From an uncultured Hyphomonas sp. (GTDB lineage Bacteria > Pseudomonadota > Alphaproteobacteria > Caulobacterales > Hyphomonadaceae): a stretch of 64,000 nt of DNA. The notes beneath the pieces were generated by a model. The model was not told the origin of the DNA, did not search any database, and saw nothing but the letters and a program-made list of their open reading frames with translations. Of the stretch, positions 10,038 to 17,617 are shown in pieces. The stretch lies in NCBI RefSeq assembly GCF_963678195.1, contig NZ_OY782759.1, positions 1,488,001 to 1,552,000 on the forward strand, given 5' to 3'. The position numbers and the translations under genes were made by a program. Within the stretch, counting starts at the first letter, position 1. Every line of letters starts with the position of its first letter.

Positions 10038-10280
10038 TCACGGTCCCACAGCACTCACGCGCTTCAGGATGTCTGGCCATGAAGCGCTCACTGCATCGAC
10101 GAGCTGGAGAAATTCGACCACATCGATGCGACGTTCCCCCAGTTCCACCTTGGCGACATAGGATTGGCGAACGCCGAGCACGTCAGCAACCTGCTGCTGA
10201 GAAAGACCAGCAGCGTGGCGCGCCTTCTTCAGCTCCTGAATGAGCACCTGGTGCGCTTCAGATCTTAGGGACTTAGCCAC
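10038..10280 (-). CDS. XRE-family helix-turn-helix regulator
   Basis: Product of 80 residues, almost entirely one Cro/CI-type helix-turn-helix: residues about 16-60 include GLSQQQVADVLGVRQSYVAK and the ELGERRIDVVEF third-helix pattern. I chose GTG at 10280 because GAGG lies 7 nt upstream and it gives the usual length for a single-domain XRE protein. A longer reading to 10382 would overlap the divergent gene and bury a palindrome that looks like an operator. Probably a DNA-binding repressor of itself and the membrane-protein gene upstream. Target specificity is unknown. Confidence 0.75.
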   Translation of the reverse strand: MAKSLRSEAHQVLIQELKKARHAAGLSQQQVADVLGVRQSYVAKVELGERRIDVVEFLQLVDAVSASWPDILKRVSAVGP

Positions 10281-10332
10281 AAACGCCTCGAGGACAAAAA
10301 AGGAGTTGCCCTCGTAATCCTGATTGGGGGTA

Positions 10333-10347
10333 ATCCCATTTTGGGAT
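10333..10347. promoter_or_regulatory. Inverted repeat in XRE/membrane-protein divergent promoter
   Basis: ATCCCA-TTT-TGGGAT is a perfect 6-bp inverted repeat with a 3-nt spacer. It lies between the GTG start of the XRE gene and the start of the divergent gene at 10382. A GATAAT sequence, close to a -10 element, overlaps its right edge. It is a natural operator candidate for the XRE protein. Confidence 0.45.
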
Positions 10348-10381
10348 AATGTGGATTGAGTGATGCGGCTGTTGTTTGCCA

Positions 10382-11356
10382 ATGAGCAGTGAAGTTGGCG
10401 CTGTCATTTCGCCCAGAATAGGGCTGGTACCTGGATTGATGCTGGGAGTGTCGGTTCTAGCAGTGGGCCCACTTGTGGCCATGTCTAGTCCATGGGGTGC
10501 CCGCCTGGGCGGGCCTGCGATATTTGCCTTGGGTATTGGGCTGGTGCTGACCGTCCGCCGAATTGGTTGGGGTAAGGCGGTGCTAGTGATTTGGCTGGGG
10601 CTCTTTACATTTTTAGCAGGCGTGTCCGTGCGCACGATCAGTGAGGAAAAGCACCACCTTGCTTCTCTTCGAAAAGCTGATGCTGCGGCTTACAAGGAAT
10701 ACGTTGAGGTCCACGCCACAGATAGCCGGGTGCGAGCGGCCCTAAAGGAGGTCGATGCTGCAGAGTACGAGAACCTCCTTAACCAGGAGGCCGCCACTGC
10801 CGCCGAGCAACAGCGCTTGAGGGATGATCAGCAGCTTGCGGAGGTGCTGCAGAAATCCCCTCACATGTGGCTGGCGAAGCTCCAGGAACTGCGGCCGGTC
10901 GAATACCAGCAGGTAATGACCGACAGGGCAGCTCGAATTGCTGATTTGGACAAGGAAGTGCGAGCCATACCAGCTGCTGACTTAGAGAAAAACCTTGATC
11001 TCTATCGTCAACTTGTGGCGCTCGATCCAAAGAACGAGCGGTATGTGAGTAAGTACTTGGACTATGAGCACAAGGTTGGTGTTCGCGAGTGGCAGCTAGC
11101 TGCATGTACCACCGGATATCCCGAGGACGAGGCGGGGCAAAATGCAAAGGAGTTGGTCAAGCAGACGCTCAAAGCTCCGAGCACGGCAAAGTTCCCATTC
11201 ATTTTGCGGGGCGAATACAAAGGGGATTGCCAGTTTGTCGTACGATCGTGGGTGGATGCTCAAAATGGCTTTGGAGCCCAGGTTCGAACTTACTATACTG
11301 TGACGATGATACGCTCGAAAAGTGGTTGGCATCTGGTAAGCATGGAGATCAGCTAG
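10382..11356 (+). CDS. Membrane-anchored coiled-coil protein of unknown function
   Basis: Product of 324 residues from the ATG at 10382; an in-frame TTG at 10376 is also possible. About three hydrophobic segments lie in residues 10-85. A long charged helical stretch (about 88-235), rich in Ala, Glu and Lys, follows and is probably coiled coil. The C-terminal ~85 residues include KQTLKAPSTAKFP and SWVDAQNGFGAQVR, a pattern seen at the C-termini of assorted uncharacterised membrane proteins, with one Cys pair that could be a disulfide. I do not know a function. The divergent XRE gene and shared palindrome suggest repression. Confidence 0.6.
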   Translation: MSSEVGAVISPRIGLVPGLMLGVSVLAVGPLVAMSSPWGARLGGPAIFALGIGLVLTVRRIGWGKAVLVIWLGLFTFLAGVSVRTISEEKHHLASLRKADAAAYKEYVEVHATDSRVRAALKEVDAAEYENLLNQEAATAAEQQRLRDDQQLAEVLQKSPHMWLAKLQELRPVEYQQVMTDRAARIADLDKEVRAIPAADLEKNLDLYRQLVALDPKNERYVSKYLDYEHKVGVREWQLAACTTGYPEDEAGQNAKELVKQTLKAPSTAKFPFILRGEYKGDCQFVVRSWVDAQNGFGAQVRTYYTVTMIRSKSGWHLVSMEIS

Positions 11357-11852
11357 TCCAAGTGATCGTCGGTGTCGGTAAATTGCCGATAGATACTTCG
11401 TCTGGTTCGCGGCTGGTCTTTTTCCCCAACGAATCGGTTTAAGTGATACTCTAGTGTAAGCTCCATTGCATGCGGTGGAGTTCGTAATTGTCAGCGCAGC
11501 TAGCTGCATCCTACGCGAGCTTAGAGTCTGTGCGGTAACACCCCCGCCGCAGAGTCAGACATCTAGTCCATTAGCACCTGCGTGACCACAAAGTGTCCAT
11601 CCGGCCTCAAGGTCAGCCCCGCAGTGTCCACGACGGTGGTCACATGTTGTACTTCTGCCTTCATTATCCAGCGACGTATCCCATGCAGTCCGGAGGACTG
11701 CGCCTGTCCATCAATTATACCTGCTAATATCAGCATTGGTCTTCCGGGCAGACTCAACCGAAAAACCGTGAATCAGTAGGAACCCCGACAGCTGCCACGG
11801 CGGGCAGATCGGGGCGCCCCGTGCTCACACATGCCACCAACGGAATGCTAAC
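11357..11852. other. Gene-poor interval before the replication-initiator-like gene
   Basis: About 500 nt without a convincing gene. A 64-codon minus-strand ORF at 11563-11757 reads with fairly natural composition but has no recognised domain or clear ribosome site, so I do not call it. The 14-mer GCAGCTAGCTGCAT occurs at 11496 and also inside the preceding gene at 11092. Confidence 0.4.
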
Positions 11853-12977
11853 ATGACGCTGTATTGGATAGTGAGTTCCGAAGATGAGCCCCAACAAAAG
11901 ATCAGCAACCACGATCTGGCCTATTGGATCACGGAAAATTCCAAGATGGTCGCCTTGCGGCCGATCGTGGACACAATAGCCCTTACCATTCGAGCGAAGG
12001 ATGCACACCAATGTCTAGCGGGTGGAGCGTTGAGCGTTGGCCTTCCAACGGTACTCTTGGACTACAATGAGTGTTGGAAGGAGGTTTGGAAGAGATTGCA
12101 CCTAGCTTCAGGTTCAGACCAGTTTCCGACACTGAGCGCGAGCAAAAGAAGGATTCCCGGATACCGGCACAACCTTGACGTGAGGCTCCCCGGCGTACCT
12201 GGGGTGCCGCTTATAAGTTATCCCACGCACCTCTCGGACAAGGCTCCACTCCGGTTGGAGTTCAATGCCAACAAACTGGGACAAAGCGGTCTGCTGCAAC
12301 TGGAGACGGTTTGGAATGAAGTGGTTGGTCCCTTGTTGCCATTCCGTGCGCTATTTGCCGATGCGCGGGTGACGCGTCTGGATGTGGCAATCGATCTGCT
12401 CAATCTCGATATTTGCGACCTGTTTGCGCATCACCAAAAACTCTGGAAGATCTGGACAGTTTATCATCCCGACACCGGGATTCAGACAATCCAGCATTAC
12501 ATCAAACACGGAAACAAGAAGTCCCCATATCTGAACCCCAAAAGCCGGGCTGACCTCCTCATATATGACAAACGGGAAGAGCAGGACGCTGTGGGTTTAA
12601 AACCGGAATACGGTGTCGTTCCTCACGTCAGAATAGAGCGGTCGAACGATACAAATTCCAAGCTGGTGAATCTGAAAAAGTGGAAGCCGAATTTTGACGG
12701 TTGGAGCTTTGTTCGCGTGGACAATGCCAGTGGGAAGACCAAGGCGGAATGGTCACGGTACGTGGACACGATTCGAGTGCGAGGCATCCAGCGAGCGCAT
12801 ATGCTTCATGAGGGGATGCCGTCGACTTTCATCGAGTTGGCGGAGCAACTTCCTCAAGACATAATCCAACCGGAGTTTTGGGAGCTATGGCAGAATGAAC
12901 TTTCCAGGGAGGCTGTTGGTCTGTTGACGGACTGGGCCATAGCTGGAGTGAAATCCGCATTCGAACCTGCTGACTAG
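11853..12977 (+). CDS. Rolling-circle replication initiator-like protein (Rep_trans type)
   Basis: Product of 374 residues. The pattern matches plasmid/phage replication initiation factors of the Rep_trans/RstA class: a short strand with LRLEFNANKLG (about 133-143), then VTRLDVAIDL (173-182), a QTIQHYIKHGNKKSPY stretch, LLIYDKREEQ (236-245) and HVRIERS (258-264). The catalytic Tyr cannot be assigned securely from sequence alone. An internal ATG at 11946 gives MVALRPIVDTIALTI, closer to the usual family N-terminus, so the first 31 residues may not be made. The gene is followed by a perfect 23-bp palindrome at 13135. It probably marks an integrated plasmid- or phage-like element. Confidence 0.6.
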   Translation: MTLYWIVSSEDEPQQKISNHDLAYWITENSKMVALRPIVDTIALTIRAKDAHQCLAGGALSVGLPTVLLDYNECWKEVWKRLHLASGSDQFPTLSASKRRIPGYRHNLDVRLPGVPGVPLISYPTHLSDKAPLRLEFNANKLGQSGLLQLETVWNEVVGPLLPFRALFADARVTRLDVAIDLLNLDICDLFAHHQKLWKIWTVYHPDTGIQTIQHYIKHGNKKSPYLNPKSRADLLIYDKREEQDAVGLKPEYGVVPHVRIERSNDTNSKLVNLKKWKPNFDGWSFVRVDNASGKTKAEWSRYVDTIRVRGIQRAHMLHEGMPSTFIELAEQLPQDIIQPEFWELWQNELSREAVGLLTDWAIAGVKSAFEPAD

Positions 12978-13501
12978 CCGCCGCCACTCATCTGAAAGAT
13001 CCAATTTCAGACGTGGACCCTGTGCACCTAGCATCACAATCCCAATGAATAGAACTTTGCTTGATCAAGGATGTTGGTTGGGCCCCCTAACTTGCTGCCA
13101 ACAATCGTGACAATTACGATCGACCAACCGAAAATGTCACACGGGCCCCGTGTGACAAAAATGCGGGCCTCGTGGTCGGAACTCTTTGGAGGATATGGCT
13201 TTTGTCCTGTATCGAAGGCGCCTTCTAGCTAAAGCAGGTTACAGGAAGTGCTGTTTGTGATTTTTCCGGAGGTGCAGTTTGTCCGTACTCGCGATGTTCC
13301 CCGTATAGCATGAATTGCGGCAGGTGGTTGGTGCAGTAGGCCTGCGCGCTCACCAGAAGCCGAGACTGGCTCGACTTTGTCTAAAGCACCCGCCTGATGG
13401 CCGCCAGAATTGAGGTTCCGGCTTGGCCCGGCCGCACAATTGTTGACATGGGGAAAGAAGACCGCCCTAATCAGTTATACTTTGGGTAGGGAAGTGCGAC
13501 G
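12978..13501. other. Intergenic region with palindrome between rep-like gene and YcaO cluster
   Basis: About 520 nt with no convincing gene. A small imperfect hairpin (CTGAAA/TTTCAG) follows the rep-like stop codon. The perfect palindrome at 13135-13157 is listed separately. TTGACA at 13443 and TATACT at 13476 resemble promoter elements, but their spacing (about 27 nt) is too long for one sigma-70 promoter. The segment must hold the promoter of the gene at 13502. Confidence 0.5.
13135..13157. repeat. Perfect 23-bp palindrome
   Basis: The arms TGTCACACGGG and CCCGTGTGACA are 11 bp, perfectly complementary, with a single central C. It lies 158 nt after the replication-initiator-like gene. A cruciform of this type is common at rolling-circle origins, resolution sites and dimeric operators. 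Only four T follow it on the minus strand and none on the plus strand, so a terminator is less likely. Confidence 0.8.
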
Positions 13502-14554
13502 ATGCCGCTTTCGGGCGCTCAGATTGATGCATCCAACGAGCTGCGCGACCTCCTTGAGCGCAAATTCCCCTCCGCAATGCTTGATGAAGACGTCCAGCAA
13601 GTAATGGACAGTTTGTTTTCGGAGGGAGATGGTAATGCCTTACTTTATGAGCCAATGCTTGAACTCGTTGGGAAATATGTCGACGCTACATTATTGACCG
13701 AAACCGACATGCCGGACTGCTGCACTTTCCACCGGCACACAGCCCAACGTGTCGCCGGTGCCTTCTGCGCTCCCCCGAATGCGTCCCCAGAAATTGAAAA
13801 ACGACTCTTTGTCGATCTAGTTTCGGTGGTTTGCGCTATCCTTGACCGCCATCAGGTTCATAAGGAACTCTACGAGCAAACGTCTGGGCGGCCCGAAATT
13901 GGGAATTATATTGGCAGGAACGTATCTACGCCAATCAAGGTATCGAGGCTTATTCCGTTGATGGCATTCGCTAGCAATTACTTGCCCCGCCGCCCGGAAG
14001 GGCTTGGACCAATATCTGCTGATGAAACCAGCCTTTCGCCTTTCGGCGAGTGGCTCGCATTTGCCATGGACTGCGGGCGTGATAGCAGTGAGCGTCAGGA
14101 GCTACTCTTTGGTGGCCGCTATGGTGCGCCACGAGGATACTGGGGAGCTCATATTGATACAGAAGCGTCACCAGGATTTGCGAGCTATTGCAGGCACGCC
14201 AGCGCATTTTGTGTTCTCTTCGGCAGCATCCAAAATTTGGATGCGTACCTTCGTCGGGACTTGCATGCCCTGTTTGATGAATTGGGTGTGCCAGGGGAGC
14301 AGAGGCGGGGGCACTATGTCGAGGCAACTTATCATGTCCCAATGTATGTTCCAGGCCAAAGATCCGGGCTGAGGACGCCAGGATTTTTGGATGCTGGCGG
14401 GTACCCGCAATGGCGCCCGAGAGGCCACACGCTTGCATTGAGGGGAGACGCAGTGCCCGGCGCAGGTTGCTTTGAGCTTGTTCACTCGCCGATCCGAATC
14501 TGTCGAGACCAGATCGATTTTCGATTTTGGCGCAACACGAGGACTCCCTCATGA
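13502..14554 (+). CDS. Unrecognised protein, first gene of the YcaO cluster
   Basis: Product of 350 residues with no domain I recognise. It is soluble by appearance, with no signal peptide or membrane segment. GGGAAG lies about 9 nt before the ATG. Residues in the second half are rich in Gly, Tyr, His and Trp (for example GGRYGAPRGYWGAHIDTEA), which could form a beta-rich or metal-binding domain, but this is a weak impression. It is 39 nt upstream of the next gene and on the same strand as the permease and YcaO genes, so it is likely co-transcribed. Its function should be sought with the YcaO protein. Confidence 0.6.
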   Translation: MPLSGAQIDASNELRDLLERKFPSAMLDEDVQQVMDSLFSEGDGNALLYEPMLELVGKYVDATLLTETDMPDCCTFHRHTAQRVAGAFCAPPNASPEIEKRLFVDLVSVVCAILDRHQVHKELYEQTSGRPEIGNYIGRNVSTPIKVSRLIPLMAFASNYLPRRPEGLGPISADETSLSPFGEWLAFAMDCGRDSSERQELLFGGRYGAPRGYWGAHIDTEASPGFASYCRHASAFCVLFGSIQNLDAYLRRDLHALFDELGVPGEQRRGHYVEATYHVPMYVPGQRSGLRTPGFLDAGGYPQWRPRGHTLALRGDAVPGAGCFELVHSPIRICRDQIDFRFWRNTRTPS

Positions 14555-14593
14555 TAGGCCCCGGAGTAATGAGGATAGCGGGAGGCGCGCGGC

Positions 14594-16261
14594 TTGACTG
14601 ATCCTGCGGCGCCTATTGCTGGGCCGGGCTTGCCTATTGCTGACCGGGAGCGGCTAGTTGAGGAGGAGCTTTTGGAGTGCCTTCAGAGCTGGCAGGGCAG
14701 GCTGGCATGCCGCCTCAGCATTCTCGATGTCCTTTGCCGCTTGATGGAAGAAGACCGCGCTATTGAGCTGGCGTTCGCACAAAGGCTTGTCGCGGAAGTG
14801 CGCCCTGACCTGTATTTCGTTATTGCGCGCCTTTTTGTTGAAGTCCGTTTGCTCGCGCTGCGCATGAATGCTGGGCAAGCAGATCAGCCCGCTGTCATTT
14901 GGGATGTGTCCAGCTGGTTCCTGGGCCAGACAGCCTATGTGATTCAGTATTTTGTCGATCAGGATGCGCGGGATCCTGCGGGTGGGAAAGCGGAATTCGC
15001 GATGCGGGATGTCCGTTCCATCCTGAGCCTTTTTGCCAATGCCTTGGGAGAAGACCATCACGGCTCGATTGACATGATTGAACATGTTCGGGATGCACTT
15101 GCATCGACCGAGTTGCCACCAGAAGCGGTGTTCAACATCGAGGACAAGTTGCACGCGATCGAATTCAAACGGCCGCGTCTTTGTGCTTTTGGTAGCCGGA
15201 AGTCTCCGGTTCGGTTTGTCTCAGCAACTGAGATTGCGGAACTGCTCGAAAGTCGGCGTGACGTCATCAACCACAAGTTCCACGACCTGACCAACAGGGA
15301 TCTTTTTGACGCCTTGGAGCAGTTGATCCGGCATGATCAAACCATCCTCGTGAATTGGATCCCTTTTGCGGAACAAACGCCGTTCTCGCTGTTTTTCGGA
15401 CTTATTCAATATTTGGCGCGGGCAAGGGGAAGAGCAAAAATAGCGGTAGAGTTCGTCCCTATGAAGATGGAGGAGGCCCGTCCCGCCCTGGCTAACGAAG
15501 ACCTGACCGTTGCAATTTCAAACAGCGAGCTTTGCGATCGCATTGACTATGTAGGGCGAAGCGCAAACGTGATTGCCCGGGATCCTTGCTTCGTCTCAAG
15601 CTCGCTCATCAAGTATTCTGGATACGGAGTTCTTGCGAAGCAGGAAACGGTGTTCGAGCTTGGGGGTGACCTCGGAGAGAGCGACCAAAAGCGAGCCTTG
15701 CTCGAAAGGCTCGGGAGACGAAACTCAACCACCGACGTCTATTTCAGCTCGCTCGAGTTCGCGAGGATGGCTCAGGGCGCAGGCTTGCGGCGCAGGCGAT
15801 TTAAAGACCTCGATGAAGTCGAAGATTCCCTTTCGGCGTTCTTAAATTCGGCTGACGCTGTCTATTTCGACGGCGCCGTGCAAATTCGCTACCTCGCACG
15901 GATTTTTTCTTCCAAGGTCGTTGCGTTCCCAAAACTGCTCGAAACTGCTCAGGTCCAGGCTTTCTTGCTCACCAGGTCCAGGCTTCCCGCCTCTCCAACG
16001 GCCCTCGGCGATTTTGCGGCGGGCTTCTTGCCGGAAAAGCTCAATGAGGTGATATTCAGGATTTGGGAAGTGGCACGCGAGCTGACTGCAGAAGTTTTTG
16101 ATACGGCAAGCAGCGCCCCTGATCCGCTCATAAAAAAAGTGCGCCGGGGATTCCGTCACGATATGAGCCTATACAGTACCGACTTGATCGTTTCGGACTT
16201 CGCCAGCGTGGCAAATGCCTTTAAAGAACATTCTAACATCCTAGCCGAGGGGCAAGCCTGA
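14594..16261 (+). CDS. Unrecognised protein, possibly with a periplasmic-binding-protein-like fold
   Basis: Product of 555 residues. The start is TTG at 14594, with GGGAGG 8 nt upstream. Residues ~1-200 are helical. Residues ~250-480 alternate strands and helices in a way that resembles a type 2 substrate-binding fold, with segments such as GRAKIAVEFVPMKMEEA and DADAVYFDG-like loops. There is no signal peptide, so any such domain would be cytoplasmic. The stop codon overlaps the start of the permease gene (TGATG), which implies translational coupling. I cannot name a function. The coupling suggests it works with the transporter, perhaps sensing or handing over its substrate. Confidence 0.55.
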   Translation: MTDPAAPIAGPGLPIADRERLVEEELLECLQSWQGRLACRLSILDVLCRLMEEDRAIELAFAQRLVAEVRPDLYFVIARLFVEVRLLALRMNAGQADQPAVIWDVSSWFLGQTAYVIQYFVDQDARDPAGGKAEFAMRDVRSILSLFANALGEDHHGSIDMIEHVRDALASTELPPEAVFNIEDKLHAIEFKRPRLCAFGSRKSPVRFVSATEIAELLESRRDVINHKFHDLTNRDLFDALEQLIRHDQTILVNWIPFAEQTPFSLFFGLIQYLARARGRAKIAVEFVPMKMEEARPALANEDLTVAISNSELCDRIDYVGRSANVIARDPCFVSSSLIKYSGYGVLAKQETVFELGGDLGESDQKRALLERLGRRNSTTDVYFSSLEFARMAQGAGLRRRRFKDLDEVEDSLSAFLNSADAVYFDGAVQIRYLARIFSSKVVAFPKLLETAQVQAFLLTRSRLPASPTALGDFAAGFLPEKLNEVIFRIWEVARELTAEVFDTASSAPDPLIKKVRRGFRHDMSLYSTDLIVSDFASVANAFKEHSNILAEGQA

Positions 16262-17472
16262 TGAAAGATGATGTCCACGTTATTTCGCCTGAAAACAGGA
16301 AACCTGCTTGGCTACTGCTCGGGGTTTGGATGGGGTTTATCGTCGTTGCCGGCACAATGGTCGCCGGCGGTTCCCTGACCCAGTCATTCAGTTTCGGGAA
16401 TATCGTCGTCCTGACCCTGGTGGCCAATGTCCTACTCGGGGGCATAGCGGCGGTCTTTGGTTATGTCGGTGCGACGACTGGGAGCTCCTTCGCCCATTTG
16501 AGCCGGCTGGCCTTTCCAGGCGTGTCTCACAGGTTGGTATCGCTCTATGTGCCGATCGTGTTGACGTTCTGGTTTGCTGTGCTCGCCTCGATCCTCGGAC
16601 AATACTTGGTGGGAACCTTTCATTGGAACGATAGCTACACGGTGCCGATATCCATGGCGCTGTGCTTCCTGCTTAGCGTAACTTCATATTTCGGAATCCA
16701 GCACCTCGGAATTTTAAGCGCGATTACCGTGCCATTGATCGTGATCCTGGGGAGTTATGCTGTCGCCGTCTCGCCAATTACGGGGCAAGAGGCTGCTTCG
16801 CAGATCGGCAGCATTTCCGCTGTGAACACTGGCCTTGGCGTGATTGTCAGTACCTGGATCATGGGTGCAACGCTGAACATCCCAGACATTACCCGCTTTG
16901 CAAGGAGCGGACGTGCCGGGGCGCTTATTGGCCTTGCGGGCATTGTCGTTGGTAACAGCTTCAACATCATTATCGGGGCGAGGGCAGCCCTTATCGGCGG
17001 GACTGCAGACCCGGGCCCATTGCTGCTCGCCTTGGGATTGCCGGCCCTCGGCTTCGTGTTCGTCGTCGCAAATCTCTGGACAACGAATGACAACAATATG
17101 TACTCGGCGTCCCTCGGGCTTTCGGAAGCGGGGCAGGTATCGAGGAGGCGGTCGGTCCTTATCCTAGCGAGCATCGCAGCCGTGCTTGTTCTCTTCAATG
17201 TCGGCAACCTCCAGACAATCATGTCTGGAATCCTGCTCATGGGGGCGACCGCGCCTGCCCTCGCGGCGGTTGTCTTGTCGAGCTACCTATCACGGAAAGT
17301 TGAGGCAGGTGCCAGTAGCGTCGGATTCCCGTGGCAAGCGTGGGTGGCGTGGTTTGGCGGGGCGGCCATCAGCTTGAATGTGGAGGGGATTTTGGGTCTA
17401 GTAGTTGGCACGATATCAGCATTTGCCATTCATCGAGGGTTAAGTTACGCAATGCAAGCTATACGAAATTGA
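16261..17472 (+). CDS. NCS1-family permease (cytosine/purine permease-like)
   Basis: Product of 403 residues with about 12 hydrophobic segments. The stretch WTTNDNNMYSASLGLS is the hallmark of CodB-type NCS1 permeases, which import nucleobases, hydantoins or thiamine precursors with H+ or Na+. The N-terminal AGTMVAGGSLTQSFSFGN loop also fits the family. The gene overlaps the upstream gene by 1 nt and ends 16 nt before the ribosome-site-bearing ORF at 17489. Placement in a YcaO cluster is unusual. Import of a small heterocycle for the cluster's product, or export of a product, are both possible readings. Confidence 0.8.
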   Translation: MKDDVHVISPENRKPAWLLLGVWMGFIVVAGTMVAGGSLTQSFSFGNIVVLTLVANVLLGGIAAVFGYVGATTGSSFAHLSRLAFPGVSHRLVSLYVPIVLTFWFAVLASILGQYLVGTFHWNDSYTVPISMALCFLLSVTSYFGIQHLGILSAITVPLIVILGSYAVAVSPITGQEAASQIGSISAVNTGLGVIVSTWIMGATLNIPDITRFARSGRAGALIGLAGIVVGNSFNIIIGARAALIGGTADPGPLLLALGLPALGFVFVVANLWTTNDNNMYSASLGLSEAGQVSRRRSVLILASIAAVLVLFNVGNLQTIMSGILLMGATAPALAAVVLSSYLSRKVEAGASSVGFPWQAWVAWFGGAAISLNVEGILGLVVGTISAFAIHRGLSYAMQAIRN

Positions 17473-17488
17473 GGAATTGGAGAGCAAC

Positions 17489-17617
17489 ATGGTTGCGATC
17501 GTAACGCTAGATGCCAAAAAGGTCCGCCGAGAGCGACCGAAAGTATACATCCTGGCGGCTGCGCAAGGGAAAAAGTTCGCATTCCGTTCCGTTTGCGGGA
17601 AGGCTGCGGTCTGTTAG
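17489..17617 (+). CDS. 42-residue ORF: candidate precursor peptide or displaced YcaO N-terminus
   Basis: The ATG at 17489 has a good ribosome site (GGAGAG, 5 nt upstream), better than anything before the long YcaO reading frame it overlaps. The peptide is basic in its first half (KKVRRERPK) and ends FRSVCGKAAVC, with Ser and two Cys in the last nine residues. This is a plausible core for YcaO-type heterocyclisation. Equally, it reads like the start of a folded domain (RPKVYILAAAQGKKFAF) that would join the YcaO frame after a single +1 shift near 17590-17615. In that case the true YcaO gene starts here and is frameshifted in this sequence. I cannot decide between the two. Confidence 0.4.
   Translation: MVAIVTLDAKKVRRERPKVYILAAAQGKKFAFRSVCGKAAVC

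Noticed and set aside
11092-11509. Repeated 14-mer GCAGCTAGCTGCAT at 11092 and 11496, with a weaker relative near 9967
   Set aside because: Short and self-complementary, one copy inside a gene. Could be chance; no second feature supports a recombination site.
13135-13157. The 23-bp palindrome as a Rho-independent terminator
   Set aside because: No T-run follows on the plus strand and only four T on the minus strand.
13443-13481. TTGACA and TATACT as a promoter for the YcaO cluster
   Set aside because: Spacing of about 27 nt is too long for a sigma-70 promoter.
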